Assembly: GCF_005503145.1 (NCBI RefSeq) | Contig: NZ_SCNV01000002.1 | Location: 124,001-188,000, forward strand | DNA: 64,000 nt | Direction: 5' to 3' | Source of the DNA: Burkholderia sp. 4M9327F10 | Lineage (GTDB): Bacteria > Pseudomonadota > Gammaproteobacteria > Burkholderiales > Burkholderiaceae | In this document: in pieces, positions 23,754-33,171 of the stretch | Layout: the number at the start of each line of letters is the position of its first letter | How positions within the stretch are numbered: the first letter of the stretch is position 1 | Notes under the pieces: generated by a model | What the model was told of the DNA's origin: nothing | What the model saw: only the letters and a program-made list of their open reading frames with translations | Databases searched by the model: none | Translations under genes and position numbers: made by a program

Positions 23754-24431
23754 CTACGCGTCTTTTGCGCGAATCAGGTAGCCAATTCCACGCATGGTGT
23801 GAATTTCCACCCCGGCATCCGCATGATCGAGCTTGCGCCGCAGATTCGATACGTGCGAGTCCAGCGCGTTCGAGGCGATATCGCGCTCGAATCCGTAGAC
23901 CTGGGTAGAGAGTGATTCGCGCCGAACGGTCTTGTCGCGCCGTTCGATGAGCGCCTGCAGCACCAGCAATTCACGGCGTTGCAAGGCAAGACGCTCGCCA
24001 TTCACCAGCGCCTCCTTGGCCTCGAAATCGAATACGAGTCGTCCAATGCTTTCTTGCGGGTCCCTGAGCACGGCGGGGCGGCGATCGAGGGCACGCAGTC
24101 GCGCCACGAGTTCGTCCATTGAGAACGGCTTGGGCAGATAATCGTCCGCGCCCGCATCGAGACCTTCAACTCGCGCGGTCACGTCACACATTGCGCTCAG
24201 TACGATGATGGCGACGCCAGGCGCGCTGGCACGCAAATGTGGAATGATCGAAATGCCGTCGCCGTCGGGCAGCTTCCGGTCGAGGAGCGCCAGCTTGTAA
24301 GTCACCTCATTGATCGCATAGCGCGCGGTGCTGAGCGTCGAAACGTGATCGACCGCCATCCTGCGTTTTTCCAGCGCGCTCTGAATGGCGGAGGCAAGCT
24401 CCATTTCATCTTCGATAAGCAGTATTCGCAT
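23754..24431 (-). CDS. OmpR/PhoB-family response regulator, no partner kinase nearby
   Basis: A 225-residue two-domain regulator. The receiver has acidic residues in MRILLIEDEMELA, the phosphate-accepting Asp51 in LALLDRKLPDGDG and the Lys in YLPKPFSMDELVARLRAL. The C-terminal winged helix has LQRRELLVLQALIERRDKTVRRESLSTQVYGFERDIASNALDSHVSNLRRKL and IHTMRGIGYLI. The start at 24431 follows GAAAGGCTCT and gives a normal N-terminus. In most systems a histidine kinase gene follows; here none does. The next gene encodes MipA/OmpV, a frequent target of such regulators. Confidence 0.9.
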   Translation of the reverse strand: MRILLIEDEMELASAIQSALEKRRMAVDHVSTLSTARYAINEVTYKLALLDRKLPDGDGISIIPHLRASAPGVAIIVLSAMCDVTARVEGLDAGADDYLPKPFSMDELVARLRALDRRPAVLRDPQESIGRLVFDFEAKEALVNGERLALQRRELLVLQALIERRDKTVRRESLSTQVYGFERDIASNALDSHVSNLRRKLDHADAGVEIHTMRGIGYLIRAKDA

Positions 24432-24529
24432 AGAGCCTTTCGGGTCGTGCTCTCTGGGTTCGACGCAACATGGAGTCCTCATCGGGAGAGCGCCGGTCCA
24501 ATCACATCAGGCGCCCTCGCCGGCCAGTC

Positions 24530-25324
24530 TCACTTGAAGGTGTAAGTGACCATCGCGTCAGTCAAAAGGGACGCACGGCGCTGCACAATCGGACTATTGG
24601 CGGCATCTCCGGTCAGATTGGTGACCTGCTGCGTTGCCGATACGGACCAGTTCTTGTTGAACTGATGGTTCCATGTCACCCCGGCACGGACGGCATACAG
24701 TCCCGAGCCCACGCCGTATTGGGGGAAGCCACTGTTTGCGCTTTGCGACGCGTCGACACCGAAGAATGTCTGGTTGTACTTCGAGGAGCCGAAATCCGCC
24801 TCCGCGTTCGTACTCAGGCTATCGCGCCCCACCTGGACAATCACGTATTGAAAGCCTATCCGGTAGGTCTCTCCACGGCTGCGGTTCGTCAGCGGCAGGT
24901 CCGCCGCAAGCGTCACGGCGCCGCGCTCACCGAGACGGTATCCCGCCGTGACCGTGGTAATCAGGGCGCCGGGAATGTCGCCCATACCCCTCAGATAGTT
25001 GGAACCGCCTAGCCACGATTCATTCTCGTCCTTGCGCCCGCTCGCGTAGTTGATGCTCGTATCGATGAAGAAATTCGCCGGCAGCAGCCACTTGTAGCCA
25101 ATCCCCTTCCCCGAATCGATATAGATGCCGAGCGGAGTGACCACGTCGAGATAAGGAATCGGCAGAACAAAATAATCGCTGCTTCCCAGGTATCGCGGAG
25201 CAATTACGGCGCCAAGCCCAGCGGTGACGCTGTATCCACCTTGTGCACCATCGGCCCGGGCAAGTGGTGCAGTACAAAGACATACCGCCGCAACGGAAAT
25301 GCAGGAAAAATCTCGAAGGTTCAT
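24530..25324 (-). CDS. MipA/OmpV family outer-membrane protein
   Basis: A 264-residue beta-barrel with a signal peptide cut near PLARA|D. Family features include GGYSVTAGLGAVIAPRYLGSSDYFVLPIPYLDV, GIGYKWLLPANFFIDTSINYASGRKDE, alternating hydrophobic strands and a C-terminus ending VTYTFK. MipA in E. coli is a scaffold for murein synthesis; others are porin-like and stress-induced. The same-strand response regulator starts about 100 bp downstream, so the two may form an operon, with MipA/OmpV first. Confidence 0.87.
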   Translation of the reverse strand: MNLRDFSCISVAAVCLCTAPLARADGAQGGYSVTAGLGAVIAPRYLGSSDYFVLPIPYLDVVTPLGIYIDSGKGIGYKWLLPANFFIDTSINYASGRKDENESWLGGSNYLRGMGDIPGALITTVTAGYRLGERGAVTLAADLPLTNRSRGETYRIGFQYVIVQVGRDSLSTNAEADFGSSKYNQTFFGVDASQSANSGFPQYGVGSGLYAVRAGVTWNHQFNKNWSVSATQQVTNLTGDAANSPIVQRRASLLTDAMVTYTFK

Positions 25325-25726
25325 AGAATCTCAAATCGATGATAACGCCGCCCGAAGCGGTCACGGATCGTCAAGCCCAAGCGGCGCAGAGGTGAGCGCG
25401 TCAACCGCAGGCGCACAGGGAGCGACGGCACGCGCAAGTGCGCGGCCCCCTCCTCGCGGCGATCCTGGACGACTTGCTAGCGCAGCGGCGATTCTAGGGA
25501 CCGCACGTTGTCGGAACATTGTGGAAGTGGCCCGGCATGCTTAAAAGTGCGGACGCGGTGCTGGAAAACCTGCCTTGTCATAAGCGTCTTGTATTGCGGC
25601 AGACCGATTTCATCTTGGCGTGCCCGGCGCGGGGAGCATACCGTTATGACCATACGCTGCCCGCATCAACGAGCCTCGTCAGTGTGCGCGCAGCGATCTC
25701 TCTTCTTTCCCGAAGCCAATCCAACC
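25325..25726. other. Intergenic region before the RraA-like gene
   Basis: About 400 bp between divergent genes. The frame of the RraA-like gene is open back to 25508, and an ATG at 25646 has a better ribosome site (GGGGAG nine bases before) than the ATG at 25727. However, the residues it would add resemble no RraA protein. No other feature is visible. Confidence 0.4.
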
Positions 25727-26395
25727 ATGTACAAAGCCATTCGCAAGAACCCCTCGGCTGCGCCAGCCGACGCAAGAATACTGAATGCGTTGCGGGATAT
25801 TCCGGTTTCCGCGCTCAGCGACAACATGCACCGCAATATCGGTAGCGTGGGGTTACAGCCCTATCAGAAGCCCGCCAAGAAAACCATGGCAGGCACCGCG
25901 GTCACGGTGAAATCGCGGGGTGGCGACAATCTGACCTATCTGCGTGCACTGGAATTTTGCCGCCCAGGTGACGTTCTCGTTGTCGATGCCGGGGGCGATC
26001 TCAACAACGCGGTCGTCGGCGGCATCCTGTCGTTCTACGCAGCCAGTATCGGTGTCGTAGGCCTTGTGATTGACGGCGCGATACGCGACGTAGCCGAAAT
26101 CCGCGACCGCGACTTTCCGGTCTACGCACGCGGCGTGACGCACCGCGGCCCCTACAAGGACGGCCCCGGCGAGATCAATGTGCCGGTGTCGGTTGGAGGC
26201 ATGGTCGTCAACCCGGGCGATGTCGTCGTGGGCGATCAGGATGGCTTGCTGGCGATTCCGCAGGTGGATGTCGAGCGGGTGATCGAAAAAGCTCGCGAGG
26301 TTCTGAAAGCAGAGGCCGAAACCATGCGCGCCATGAAGGAAGGCCGCTGGGACCGCGCGTTTATTGACGCGCTGGAGGCACGCTGCAATAACTAG
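25727..26395 (+). CDS. RraA-like lyase/aldolase family protein
   Basis: A 222-residue protein of the RraA/HMG-aldolase fold. Hallmarks are PVSALSDNMHRNIGS, AGTAVTVKSRGGDNL, VLVVDAGGDLNNAVVGGILSFYA, GLVIDGAIRDVAEIRDRDFPVYARGVTHRGPYKDGPG and VVNPGDVVVGDQDGLLAIPQ. The GGDL and R/D pairs fit the metal-dependent aldolases and oxaloacetate decarboxylases acting on 4-hydroxy-2-oxo acids, rather than the RNase E inhibitor RraA. It is convergent with an idonate dehydrogenase gene, suggesting a sugar-acid pathway. Start chosen by similarity; an in-frame ATG at 25646 has the stronger ribosome site. Confidence 0.85.
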   Translation: MYKAIRKNPSAAPADARILNALRDIPVSALSDNMHRNIGSVGLQPYQKPAKKTMAGTAVTVKSRGGDNLTYLRALEFCRPGDVLVVDAGGDLNNAVVGGILSFYAASIGVVGLVIDGAIRDVAEIRDRDFPVYARGVTHRGPYKDGPGEINVPVSVGGMVVNPGDVVVGDQDGLLAIPQVDVERVIEKAREVLKAEAETMRAMKEGRWDRAFIDALEARCNN

Positions 26396-26403
26396 GGATG
26401 CAA

Positions 26404-26435
26404 AAGCGGCGGTCCCCGGTTACCCGGTGACCGCC
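26404..26435 (-). terminator. Terminator hairpin between RraA-like and idonate dehydrogenase genes
   Basis: GGCGGTC-C-CCGG (26408-26419) pairs with CCGG-T-GACCGCC (26424-26435) with a single mismatch and a 4-base loop. On the minus strand the stem runs into GCTTTTG, so it most likely ends the dehydrogenase transcript. It may act weakly the other way. Confidence 0.65.
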
Positions 26436-26468
26436 GTAATTCTGTTAGCGACAGCTAGCGATAGCGCA

Positions 26469-27503
26469 TTACTCGAAACTGACCAGCACCTTCATCGATT
26501 TCGAGCGGTCGCCGGCAGCCTGAAACGCCGCGACCGAATCCTGATAGGGAAATACGCCCGAAATCAGCGGTTTGACGTCGATCAGACCTTTGTTCAGCAA
26601 CTCCACTGCCACCGCGAATTCCTCGTGAAAACGGAATGCGCCGCGCAAGTCGAATTCCTTGGCAACCACAACGTTGATCGGCAAGCTGATATCGCCACCC
26701 AGTCCAACCTGGACGATGACGCCGCGCGGACGCAGCACATCGAACGCACTGCGCAGCGCCGCGGCGTTTCCACTCGCCTCGAACAGGACGTCGAAGCTCC
26801 CCTTGTCGGCGGAGAACGGCGCCAGGGCATCGGGCTGCGCGGCAATATTGAACGCAAGGTCGGCGCCGACACGCAGCGCGCTCTCGAGCGGCAGCGCGTT
26901 GACATCGGTTGCGACTATCGTCGCGGCTCCCGCTCGACGGGCGGCGGCGACGATCAACGCACCAATCGGTCCGCAGCCCGTGACGAGCACCCGCTTGCCC
27001 AGCAGAGGCCCCGCGCGCCGCACCGCATGAAGCGCCACGGAGAGCGGTTCGGCCATCGCGGCTTCCGCGTCGCTCAGGGTGTCGGCAACAACGTGAGCCT
27101 GCGCCCGGTCGATGACGATTTCCTGGCGAAACGCCCCTTGCACATGGGGTGTGCGCATGGCGCTGCCGTAGTAGCGCATATCCAGGCAGTGATTCTGCAA
27201 GCCTTGCTGGCAATACTGGCAAAGCCCGCATGGCCGGCTCGGACTGATGGCGATGCGCGTGCCGATGGGCAGGTCGGTCACGCCTGAGCCGGCGCCCGCC
27301 ACGACACCCGATACCTCATGGCCCAGGACCATCGGCTCCTTGATGCGCACGGTCCCAAACCCGCCGTGATTGAAATAATGCAGATCGGAGCCGCAAATTC
27401 CTCCAGCCCGAACGCGTATCAGCAACTGGCCGGCCTCGGGTTCAGGCGTCGGAATGTCCTCGATACGCAGGTCCAGCGGAGCGTGGATAACGAGTGCATG
27501 CAT
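26469..27503 (-). CDS. idnD: L-idonate 5-dehydrogenase-like zinc alcohol dehydrogenase
   Basis: A 344-residue medium-chain dehydrogenase. The catalytic zinc site is in GGICGSDLHYFNHGGFGTVRIKEPMVLGHE; the structural zinc cysteines are in CGLCQYCQQGLQNHC; MRYYGSAMRTPHVQGAFRQ is typical of IdnD. VLVTGCGPIGALIVAAARRAGA forms the NAD(P) Rossmann fold. IdnD oxidises L-idonate to 5-ketogluconate. A gluconate 5-dehydrogenase-like gene 14 kb away (41633) could handle 5-ketogluconate. Here it may serve another polyol or sugar acid. A porin gene follows upstream on the same strand, so the two may be co-transcribed. Confidence 0.85.
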   Translation of the reverse strand: MHALVIHAPLDLRIEDIPTPEPEAGQLLIRVRAGGICGSDLHYFNHGGFGTVRIKEPMVLGHEVSGVVAGAGSGVTDLPIGTRIAISPSRPCGLCQYCQQGLQNHCLDMRYYGSAMRTPHVQGAFRQEIVIDRAQAHVVADTLSDAEAAMAEPLSVALHAVRRAGPLLGKRVLVTGCGPIGALIVAAARRAGAATIVATDVNALPLESALRVGADLAFNIAAQPDALAPFSADKGSFDVLFEASGNAAALRSAFDVLRPRGVIVQVGLGGDISLPINVVVAKEFDLRGAFRFHEEFAVAVELLNKGLIDVKPLISGVFPYQDSVAAFQAAGDRSKSMKVLVSFE

Positions 27504-27565
27504 GGCAAAAGCCTCTGTCGGTAAACCAGTGAAGTGGGATGCGTGAATACGCTGTGCCTGCGGGT

Positions 27566-28678
27566 TCAGAACCTGTGACGCAGGCCGATATCTGCCTCAA
27601 ACAGCGAGTTGTGTCCGTAGAACGGCTGATTGGACCCGGAAGCGGCAGCCAGCGTGACCCATGCACCGGTCAGATGATTGTAGTCCGCGCCGATATAGAC
27701 GTCGGTCCGCTTGCTCAGGAAGTAGTCGAGCGTCGGGCCACCGGTGATGCGCGTGCCGCTTTCGCCTGCATGGTGCACGAAGTCGACGTAGAGCGGCAGA
27801 TCGACGACAAACTCCGGTGTGACGTAGTACTGCACGGCCGTCGAGAACGAGTCGTTGCGGTAGTCGGCCGGATAGACGTGGCTATAGATATAGGAGCCGA
27901 AGACCTTGGCCGCACCGAACTGATAGGTCGCGCCCGCCGTGAAGACTTTCTGCGAGCTGTCCGGAATCGTGAGTCCGAAGTAGGTGCTGCCATACTCGGT
28001 CGTGGCCGGCGTCAGGCCGCCAATGTCGTTGATCACCTGATAGGCCGCGCCGACGCTCAAGGGCCCATGCTCATACGAAAGACTGACCGCAGGAGACGAA
28101 TACTGGTGGAATTCACCCGCGGTCTGGCCAAAGGTGTAAGCGCCTTTAGCGGTAAAACCGGCAATCGTCGGTGAGGTGTACCGGACCGTGTTGTCCAGGC
28201 GCCCGCCGCCGGTCTCGCCTGCGCCCTGGAAGCCGACTGTGCCGGTGTAATTGGCAAACGCATAGATGTCGTGCGTCCAGCCCATTTCGTGCACCAGCGT
28301 GTATTGACGGCCCAGTGTGATCGTGCCGTATTGACTGGCGAGGCCGACCATGGCGGTGCGGCCGAACAGACGTGCCGTGCCTGAGGGCGTCGATTGCTGG
28401 GTCACGCCGGTATTCGGCGTGAAACCGCCTTCAAGCTGAAAGATCGCCGCCATGCCGCCGCCGAGGTCCTCCTTGCCCTGAAAGCCCCAACGGCTTCCCT
28501 GAATCTCCCCGCCGCTTCCCATGGTGAAAAGACTGCCGTTGCCGGTCTTGGTCTGATGGTTGTCGTAGCGCACCGCTTCGTCGATGATGCCGTACAGCGT
28601 GACGCTGGATTGTGCATATACGGTCCCCGACAATGCCAGTCCAATACCAGTAAGTACACCTAATGTATTATTTTTCAC
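27566..28678 (-). CDS. Burkholderia-type general porin
   Basis: A 370-residue trimeric porin (Gram-negative porin family 4). The GTG at 28678 follows AAGGGGA at good spacing and gives a standard signal peptide ending TVYA|QSSVTLYG. SSVTLYGIIDEAVRY, GSRWGFQGKEDLGGGMAAIFQLEGGF, RTAMVGLASQYGTITLGRQY and the final EADIGLRHRF with C-terminal Phe are all typical. It allows passive entry of small solutes through the outer membrane, presumably the substrate of the neighbouring idonate dehydrogenase-like enzyme or aminotransferase. Confidence 0.93.
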   Translation of the reverse strand: MKNNTLGVLTGIGLALSGTVYAQSSVTLYGIIDEAVRYDNHQTKTGNGSLFTMGSGGEIQGSRWGFQGKEDLGGGMAAIFQLEGGFTPNTGVTQQSTPSGTARLFGRTAMVGLASQYGTITLGRQYTLVHEMGWTHDIYAFANYTGTVGFQGAGETGGGRLDNTVRYTSPTIAGFTAKGAYTFGQTAGEFHQYSSPAVSLSYEHGPLSVGAAYQVINDIGGLTPATTEYGSTYFGLTIPDSSQKVFTAGATYQFGAAKVFGSYIYSHVYPADYRNDSFSTAVQYYVTPEFVVDLPLYVDFVHHAGESGTRITGGPTLDYFLSKRTDVYIGADYNHLTGAWVTLAAASGSNQPFYGHNSLFEADIGLRHRF

Positions 28679-28800
28679 GAGAAGATCCCCTTGCAATTGG
28701 AAGAAAACGGAAAGTTTCAGGTCGGCTGCCGCATCCGGCCGGTGCGGCATGTTTTTATATTCAGGGGTGTGACGCGGGAAGCCGCGCCACGTCCCGGCTC

Positions 28801-30009
28801 TCAGTCCAACGCAGCCACGGCTGCTGCGATCTTCCTGCAGCCTTCGTCGATGATCTCTACGCTGGTGGCAATCGACATCCGGAAGAAGGGCGATAGGCCA
28901 TAAGCCGAACCTGCCACCACCGCCACCCCGGCATGTTCGAGCAGGTAGAGCACGACATCGGCGTCACCTTCGAGACGCTTTCCCTGCGGCGTGGTGCGGC
29001 CAATCATGCCGCTGCAGTTCACGTAGAGATAGAAAGCGCCGCCCGGCGTCCGGCAACTGATGCCCGGTATCGCATTGAGCGCTTCCAGCGCGCGGTCGCG
29101 CCGTTGCCGATAGATCTGCACGGAATCGCTGAGGAAACTCTGGTCGCCCGTCAACGCCGCGAGCGCCGCGGCCTGGCTAACGGAGCTGGCATTGCTGGTC
29201 GACTGGGACTGCAGCGTGTCCATTGCAGCAATAAGATCGGCTGGCCCAGCCGCATAGCCAATGCGCCAGCCGGTCATCGCGTAGGTTTTCGACACGCCGT
29301 TGACGACCAGGGTGCGGTCCGCCAGTTCGGGCTCGACTGACAGCAGATGTTGGGGGACATCGCCGTCGAAGCGGATATGCTCGTAGATATCGTCCAGCAT
29401 CACGAGCACGCGCGGATGTTGCAGCAACACGTCCGCCAGCGCGCGCACCTCCGCGGACGTATAGGTGGCGCCGGTTGGATTGGTCGGCGAATTGATGACC
29501 AGCCAGCGCGTGCGCGGCGTGATGGCGGCCGCGAGATTCGCAGCCGTCAGTTTGAAACCGTCTTCCTCGGTGCAGGGCACCACTACCGGTACACCGTCGC
29601 AGGCCAGCACCATGTCCGGGTAGGACACCCAGTACGGCGCGGGAATCAGCACTTCGTCGCCGGCCTCGACCGTGATGGCGAGTGCGTTAAAGATCGCGTG
29701 CTTGGCGCCGCACGTGACGATAATGTGTTTGGGATCGTACGTGAGCCCGTTTTCACGCTTGAGCTTGCCGGCAATCGCGGTGCGCAGCGCCGGCGTACCG
29801 GCGGTTTGCGTATAGCGTGTTTCGCCACGCTCCACGGCTTCGAACGCCGCGCGGCGGATATGCTCCGGCGTGTCGAAGTCGGGTTCACCAACGACCAGAT
29901 TGACGATTGTTTTGCCCTGGCGCCGCAGCTCGGCGGCACGGTCGGCCGCAGCACTGCTAGGCGATGGTTTGATTCGCTGGACGCGGGCGGCAATGCGCGA
30001 TGCACTCAC
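28801..30009 (-). CDS. Class I PLP-dependent aminotransferase (aspartate aminotransferase-like)
   Basis: A 402-residue fold-type I aminotransferase. NLVVGEPDFDTPEHI begins the fold. YTQTAGTPALRTAIA, VINSPTNPTGATYT, MLDDIYEHIRFDG and NGVSKTYAMTGWRIGYAAGP with the PLP-binding Lys241 are clear; near the C-terminus GLSPFFRMSIATS carries the Arg that binds the alpha-carboxylate. It swaps amino groups between an amino acid and a 2-oxo acid. It is divergent from a LysR regulator gene and upstream of the porin on the same strand, so it belongs to the same catabolic block. Exact substrate unknown. Confidence 0.9.
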   Translation of the reverse strand: MSASRIAARVQRIKPSPSSAAADRAAELRRQGKTIVNLVVGEPDFDTPEHIRRAAFEAVERGETRYTQTAGTPALRTAIAGKLKRENGLTYDPKHIIVTCGAKHAIFNALAITVEAGDEVLIPAPYWVSYPDMVLACDGVPVVVPCTEEDGFKLTAANLAAAITPRTRWLVINSPTNPTGATYTSAEVRALADVLLQHPRVLVMLDDIYEHIRFDGDVPQHLLSVEPELADRTLVVNGVSKTYAMTGWRIGYAAGPADLIAAMDTLQSQSTSNASSVSQAAALAALTGDQSFLSDSVQIYRQRRDRALEALNAIPGISCRTPGGAFYLYVNCSGMIGRTTPQGKRLEGDADVVLYLLEHAGVAVVAGSAYGLSPFFRMSIATSVEIIDEGCRKIAAAVAALD

Positions 30010-30274
30010 ACTGAACTCCTCAACGGCGGTTGACGAGCCCTAACAGTAAGCGCGCAGAAAAGTTGACGCTAAGAGGTCTTTCCGCTGGCGTAATAACATC
30101 CACTTATGACAGAACGAGGTACGCACTGCAGCAAATCGCGCCTCCCGCTGTGCATGCCGCAACGCGCCGACCCGGCAGTGTGGGCCTCCGGTCGATTCGC
30201 CGGCCTACGGGTTTTTGTCGGGCTGTGCGTCGATCATCGCTTGCCCTATGATGGTTGCAATCCCGTAACCGACG

Positions 30275-31216
30275 ATGGATGCGACCAGCGTGAACCTGCG
30301 GCGTTTGAAGTACTTTGTGAAGATTGTCGATATTGGCAGCCTGACTCAGGCGTCCGAAGTGCTGCATATTGCGCAGCCCGCGCTGAGCCAGCAGTTGATC
30401 ACGCTCGAAGACGAGTTTCAACAGCAGTTGCTGGTCCGCACGAAGCGCGGTGTGACGCCGACGGAAGCAGGCGCCACCCTGTATCGCCATGCGCAACTGA
30501 TCCTGCGGCAATACGAGCAGGCCCAGTCCGACGTCAAGAGCGCCGGCCAGACCTTGTCGGGCCAGGTCTCGGTTGGCCTCGCGCCAGGCACCGGCGCTTC
30601 TGCCCTGTCGTTGCCGCTGTTGCGCACCGTGCGCGCCCGGCACCCGGACATCCTTCTCTACATCAACGAGAACTTCGGGACCACGCTCAGCGAACTGATC
30701 ATGAACGGCCGCATGGACATGGCCGTCCTGTACGGCGACAAGCCGGTCCACGGGCTTTCGTTCCAGCTTCTCATGAACGAAGAGCTGTTCCTCGTCGCGC
30801 CTCGCAGTATGGGCATTACGCAGGAGCAGATCAACGTGACCGATTTGCGCGATGTGCCGCTGCTGCTGCCGCGACCCTATAACTATCTGCGCAAGTACGT
30901 GGATGAAGGCTTCGCGCGGGTTCAGATGATCCCCAAGGTGGTGGCGGAGATCGAATCGGCGTCGACGCTTTCGGCTGCCGTGGGTGCGGGCATCGGCGCG
31001 ACCATCCTGCCGGACTCCACAGCGCGGGTCGTGTCCGCGGCGGGTGACATCGTTCAGTGCCGCATCGTGTCCCCGGTGATCAAGATCCCGCTCTCGGTCT
31101 GCCTGTCCGACCACCTTCCCCTTTCGGAGCCCGCCGCTGCGGTCAAGGACATCCTGCTGGAACTGGCAGGAGACCTTGCGCTCGACGTGCGTTCGGAGCC
31201 CAGCGCCGATACATAA
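30275..31216 (+). CDS. LysR-type regulator, Nac-like
   Basis: A 313-residue LysR protein. The HTH NLRRLKYFVKIVDIGSLTQASEVLHIAQPALSQQLITLEDEFQQQLLVRTKRGV is very close to the Nac/Cbl-like group, followed by the periplasmic-binding-like effector domain (VSVGLAPGTGASALSLPLLRTVRARHPDI). A GTG five codons later (30290) would give the usual NLRRLKYF start of this subgroup; neither start has a strong ribosome site. It lies between the divergent aminotransferase gene and the accB-pxp operon. It is therefore the first candidate for control of the shared promoter element at 31222 and 36196. Confidence 0.88.
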   Translation: MDATSVNLRRLKYFVKIVDIGSLTQASEVLHIAQPALSQQLITLEDEFQQQLLVRTKRGVTPTEAGATLYRHAQLILRQYEQAQSDVKSAGQTLSGQVSVGLAPGTGASALSLPLLRTVRARHPDILLYINENFGTTLSELIMNGRMDMAVLYGDKPVHGLSFQLLMNEELFLVAPRSMGITQEQINVTDLRDVPLLLPRPYNYLRKYVDEGFARVQMIPKVVAEIESASTLSAAVGAGIGATILPDSTARVVSAAGDIVQCRIVSPVIKIPLSVCLSDHLPLSEPAAAVKDILLELAGDLALDVRSEPSADT

Positions 31217-31221
31217 GCGCG

Positions 31222-31279
31222 CCTTATCGCTACAAAGCCAAACCGTCTTGGCGCAATATTTCTGCGCCGGATACATTGA
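31222..31279 (+). promoter_or_regulatory. Promoter/operator of the accB-pxp operon, copy A of a duplicated element
   Basis: This 58 bp block aligns without gaps to 36196-36253. It opens with CCTTATCGCTACA and carries TTGGCG as a -35-like and TACATT as a -10-like hexamer, 18 bp apart. The spacer region holds an inverted repeat GGCGC-N9-GCGCC. In the other copy the arms are GGCGT-N9-ACGCC, so symmetry is kept although the base differs. Confidence 0.65.
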
Positions 31280-31324
31280 GTCCATCGTCGCTCACCCGGT
31301 TCGAGCCGGGCCACGGACTCATTG

Positions 31325-31816
31325 ATGGATCTCCAAAAAATTAAGGGCCTGATAGACCTGCTGGCCGGATCGCCGCTCGCCGAACTCGAACTGATCGAGG
31401 GCGAAGAGAAGATCCGGCTTGTCAAGGCGCATGGGCGCGGCCGGGCCGCCGCCGCTTCCCTTGCATGCGAGGACAGCCCTGCTACAACGCTTTCGCCTTC
31501 GACGCCACACGACGAAGCAGAGCCGGCAAAGACTGACAAGCCCGCTGTCTCTTCTACCGCCCTGGCGTCCGTAGCGAGCGGATCAAGGCTGATATGCGCC
31601 CCGATGTTCGGCGTGGTTCATCTCACGCCGGCGCCGGGCGAGGCGCCATTCGTCAACGTAGGCGACGCTGTTGAAGAAGGACAGGTGCTATGCACGATCG
31701 AGGCGATGAAGATGTTCAACGCGCTTGAGGCGGAATGCCGCGGAACCGTCGCCGACATTCTCGTCAAGCCGGGCGACGAGGTGGAAGCCGGTCAACCGCT
31801 TCTTCGGATCGAGTGA
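31325..31816 (+). CDS. accB: Biotin carboxyl carrier protein (AccB-like) of the pxp operon
   Basis: A 163-residue carrier. The N-terminus [34 protein letters not shown] resembles AccB, a flexible Ala/Ser/Pro linker follows, and the C-terminal lipoyl-like domain carries [12 protein letters not shown] with the biotin-accepting Lys129. It is the first gene of a six-gene operon and is followed after two bases by accC. It is unlikely to be the only AccB of the cell: its partners here are 5-oxoprolinase-type subunits, so it probably serves a dedicated biotin-dependent carboxylase. Confidence 0.9.
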   Translation: MDLQKIKGLIDLLAGSPLAELELIEGEEKIRLVKAHGRGRAAAASLACEDSPATTLSPSTPHDEAEPAKTDKPAVSSTALASVASGSRLICAPMFGVVHLTPAPGEAPFVNVGDAVEEGQVLCTIEAMKMFNALEAECRGTVADILVKPGDEVEAGQPLLRIE

Positions 31817-31818
31817 CG

Positions 31819-33171
31819 ATGTTCAACAAGGTATTGATTGCCAACCGCGGTGAGATAGCGCTTCGGATCCAGCGAGCCTGCCGCGAGCTGGGACTTAAGA
31901 CAGTAGCGATTCACTCGGAAGCAGATGCGCAGGCGCGTTACGTGCGGCTGGCGGACGAGGCTTTGTGCATTGGCCCCGCGGCGCCGGGGCAGAGCTATCT
32001 GAACCGCGCGGCCATTCTGTTTGCCGCGCATATCAGCGGTGCGCAGGCGATTCATCCGGGCTACGGCTTCCTTTCGGAAAACGCCGACTTCGCCGGGGAA
32101 GTCGAGGCAGCAGGCTTGACCTTCATCGGCCCGGAGCCGCAATCCATCCGCACGATGGGCGACAAGGTGGCGGCCAAGCGGGCCATGCGCGCCGCCGGTG
32201 TGCCGTGCGTGCCCGGTCCGGATGGCGGCCTGCCTGACGATCCGGCGGCGATCCTGCAGGTTGCCGAAGCGATCGGCTTTCCGGTCATCGTCAAGGCGGC
32301 AGGCGGTGGCGGCGGGCGCGGCATGCGCGTTGTAGAGAGCGCCGCGCAGTTGCTGGAAGCGGTGTCCGTGACGCGCGAGGAAGCGCGCCGCGCTTTCGGC
32401 AAGCCGGAACTCTATGTCGAGAAGTTTCTCGAGCATCCGCGCCACGTCGAAATTCAGGTCTTGTGCGACACCCACGGCAATGCACTCTGGCTGGGTTCGC
32501 GTGACTGTTCGTTGCAGCGGCGCCATCAGAAGGTGCTGGAAGAAGCGCCCGCGCCCGGCATCGATCCGGCGCTGATCCGCCAGGTCGGCGAGCGCTGCGT
32601 GGAGGCGTGCCGGCAGACCCGCTACCGCGGAGCCGGCACATTCGAATTCCTGTTCGAAGACGGCGAATTCTATTTCATCGAAATGAATACCCGGCTGCAG
32701 GTCGAGCATCCCGTGACGGAGATGACTTCCGGCATCGATATCGTCAGGGAACAGATTCGCATTGCGCAAGGGCACGCATTGACGCTCAGGCAAGCGGACA
32801 TCCGCACGCTTGGGCATTCGCTCGAATGCCGTATCAATGCCGAGGACCCCTTCAGCTTCATCCCCTCCCCTGGCAGGGTAAGCGCGTGGGAACTGCCGGG
32901 CGGAAACGGAGTGCGCGTCGACTCGCATCTGAGCAGCGGCGAGATCGTGCCACCGTATTACGATTCGCTGATCGCCAAGCTCATCACGCATGGGGCGACC
33001 CGCGACGAGGCGCTCGCGCGCATGCGGCTCGCGCTCTCGGAGATGCGGGTCGAAGGTATCCGTACCAACGTGCAGTTGCATCAGGCCGTGCTGGAGGACG
33101 AAGGGTTTTGCGCGGGCGGCGTCGACATTCATCATCTGGAACGCTGGCTCGCAAAGAGGACACCGACATGA
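31819..33171 (+). CDS. accC: Biotin carboxylase (AccC-like) of the pxp operon
   Basis: A 450-residue ATP-grasp enzyme that carboxylates biotin on its carrier. [25 protein letters not shown] begins the fold. [14 protein letters not shown], the Gly-rich ATP loop [33 protein letters not shown] and [20 protein letters not shown] carry the ATP, bicarbonate and biotin residues. The start at 31819 is two bases after the carrier stop. The stop overlaps the pxpB start (ATGA). Intact by all visible motifs. Confidence 0.92.
   Translation: MFNKVLIANRGEIALRIQRACRELGLKTVAIHSEADAQARYVRLADEALCIGPAAPGQSYLNRAAILFAAHISGAQAIHPGYGFLSENADFAGEVEAAGLTFIGPEPQSIRTMGDKVAAKRAMRAAGVPCVPGPDGGLPDDPAAILQVAEAIGFPVIVKAAGGGGGRGMRVVESAAQLLEAVSVTREEARRAFGKPELYVEKFLEHPRHVEIQVLCDTHGNALWLGSRDCSLQRRHQKVLEEAPAPGIDPALIRQVGERCVEACRQTRYRGAGTFEFLFEDGEFYFIEMNTRLQVEHPVTEMTSGIDIVREQIRIAQGHALTLRQADIRTLGHSLECRINAEDPFSFIPSPGRVSAWELPGGNGVRVDSHLSSGEIVPPYYDSLIAKLITHGATRDEALARMRLALSEMRVEGIRTNVQLHQAVLEDEGFCAGGVDIHHLERWLAKRTPT

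Noticed and set aside
25508..25726. N-terminal extension of the RraA-like protein
   Set aside because: Although the frame is open and an ATG at 25646 has a good ribosome site, the added residues do not resemble any family member; kept only as a start-site doubt.
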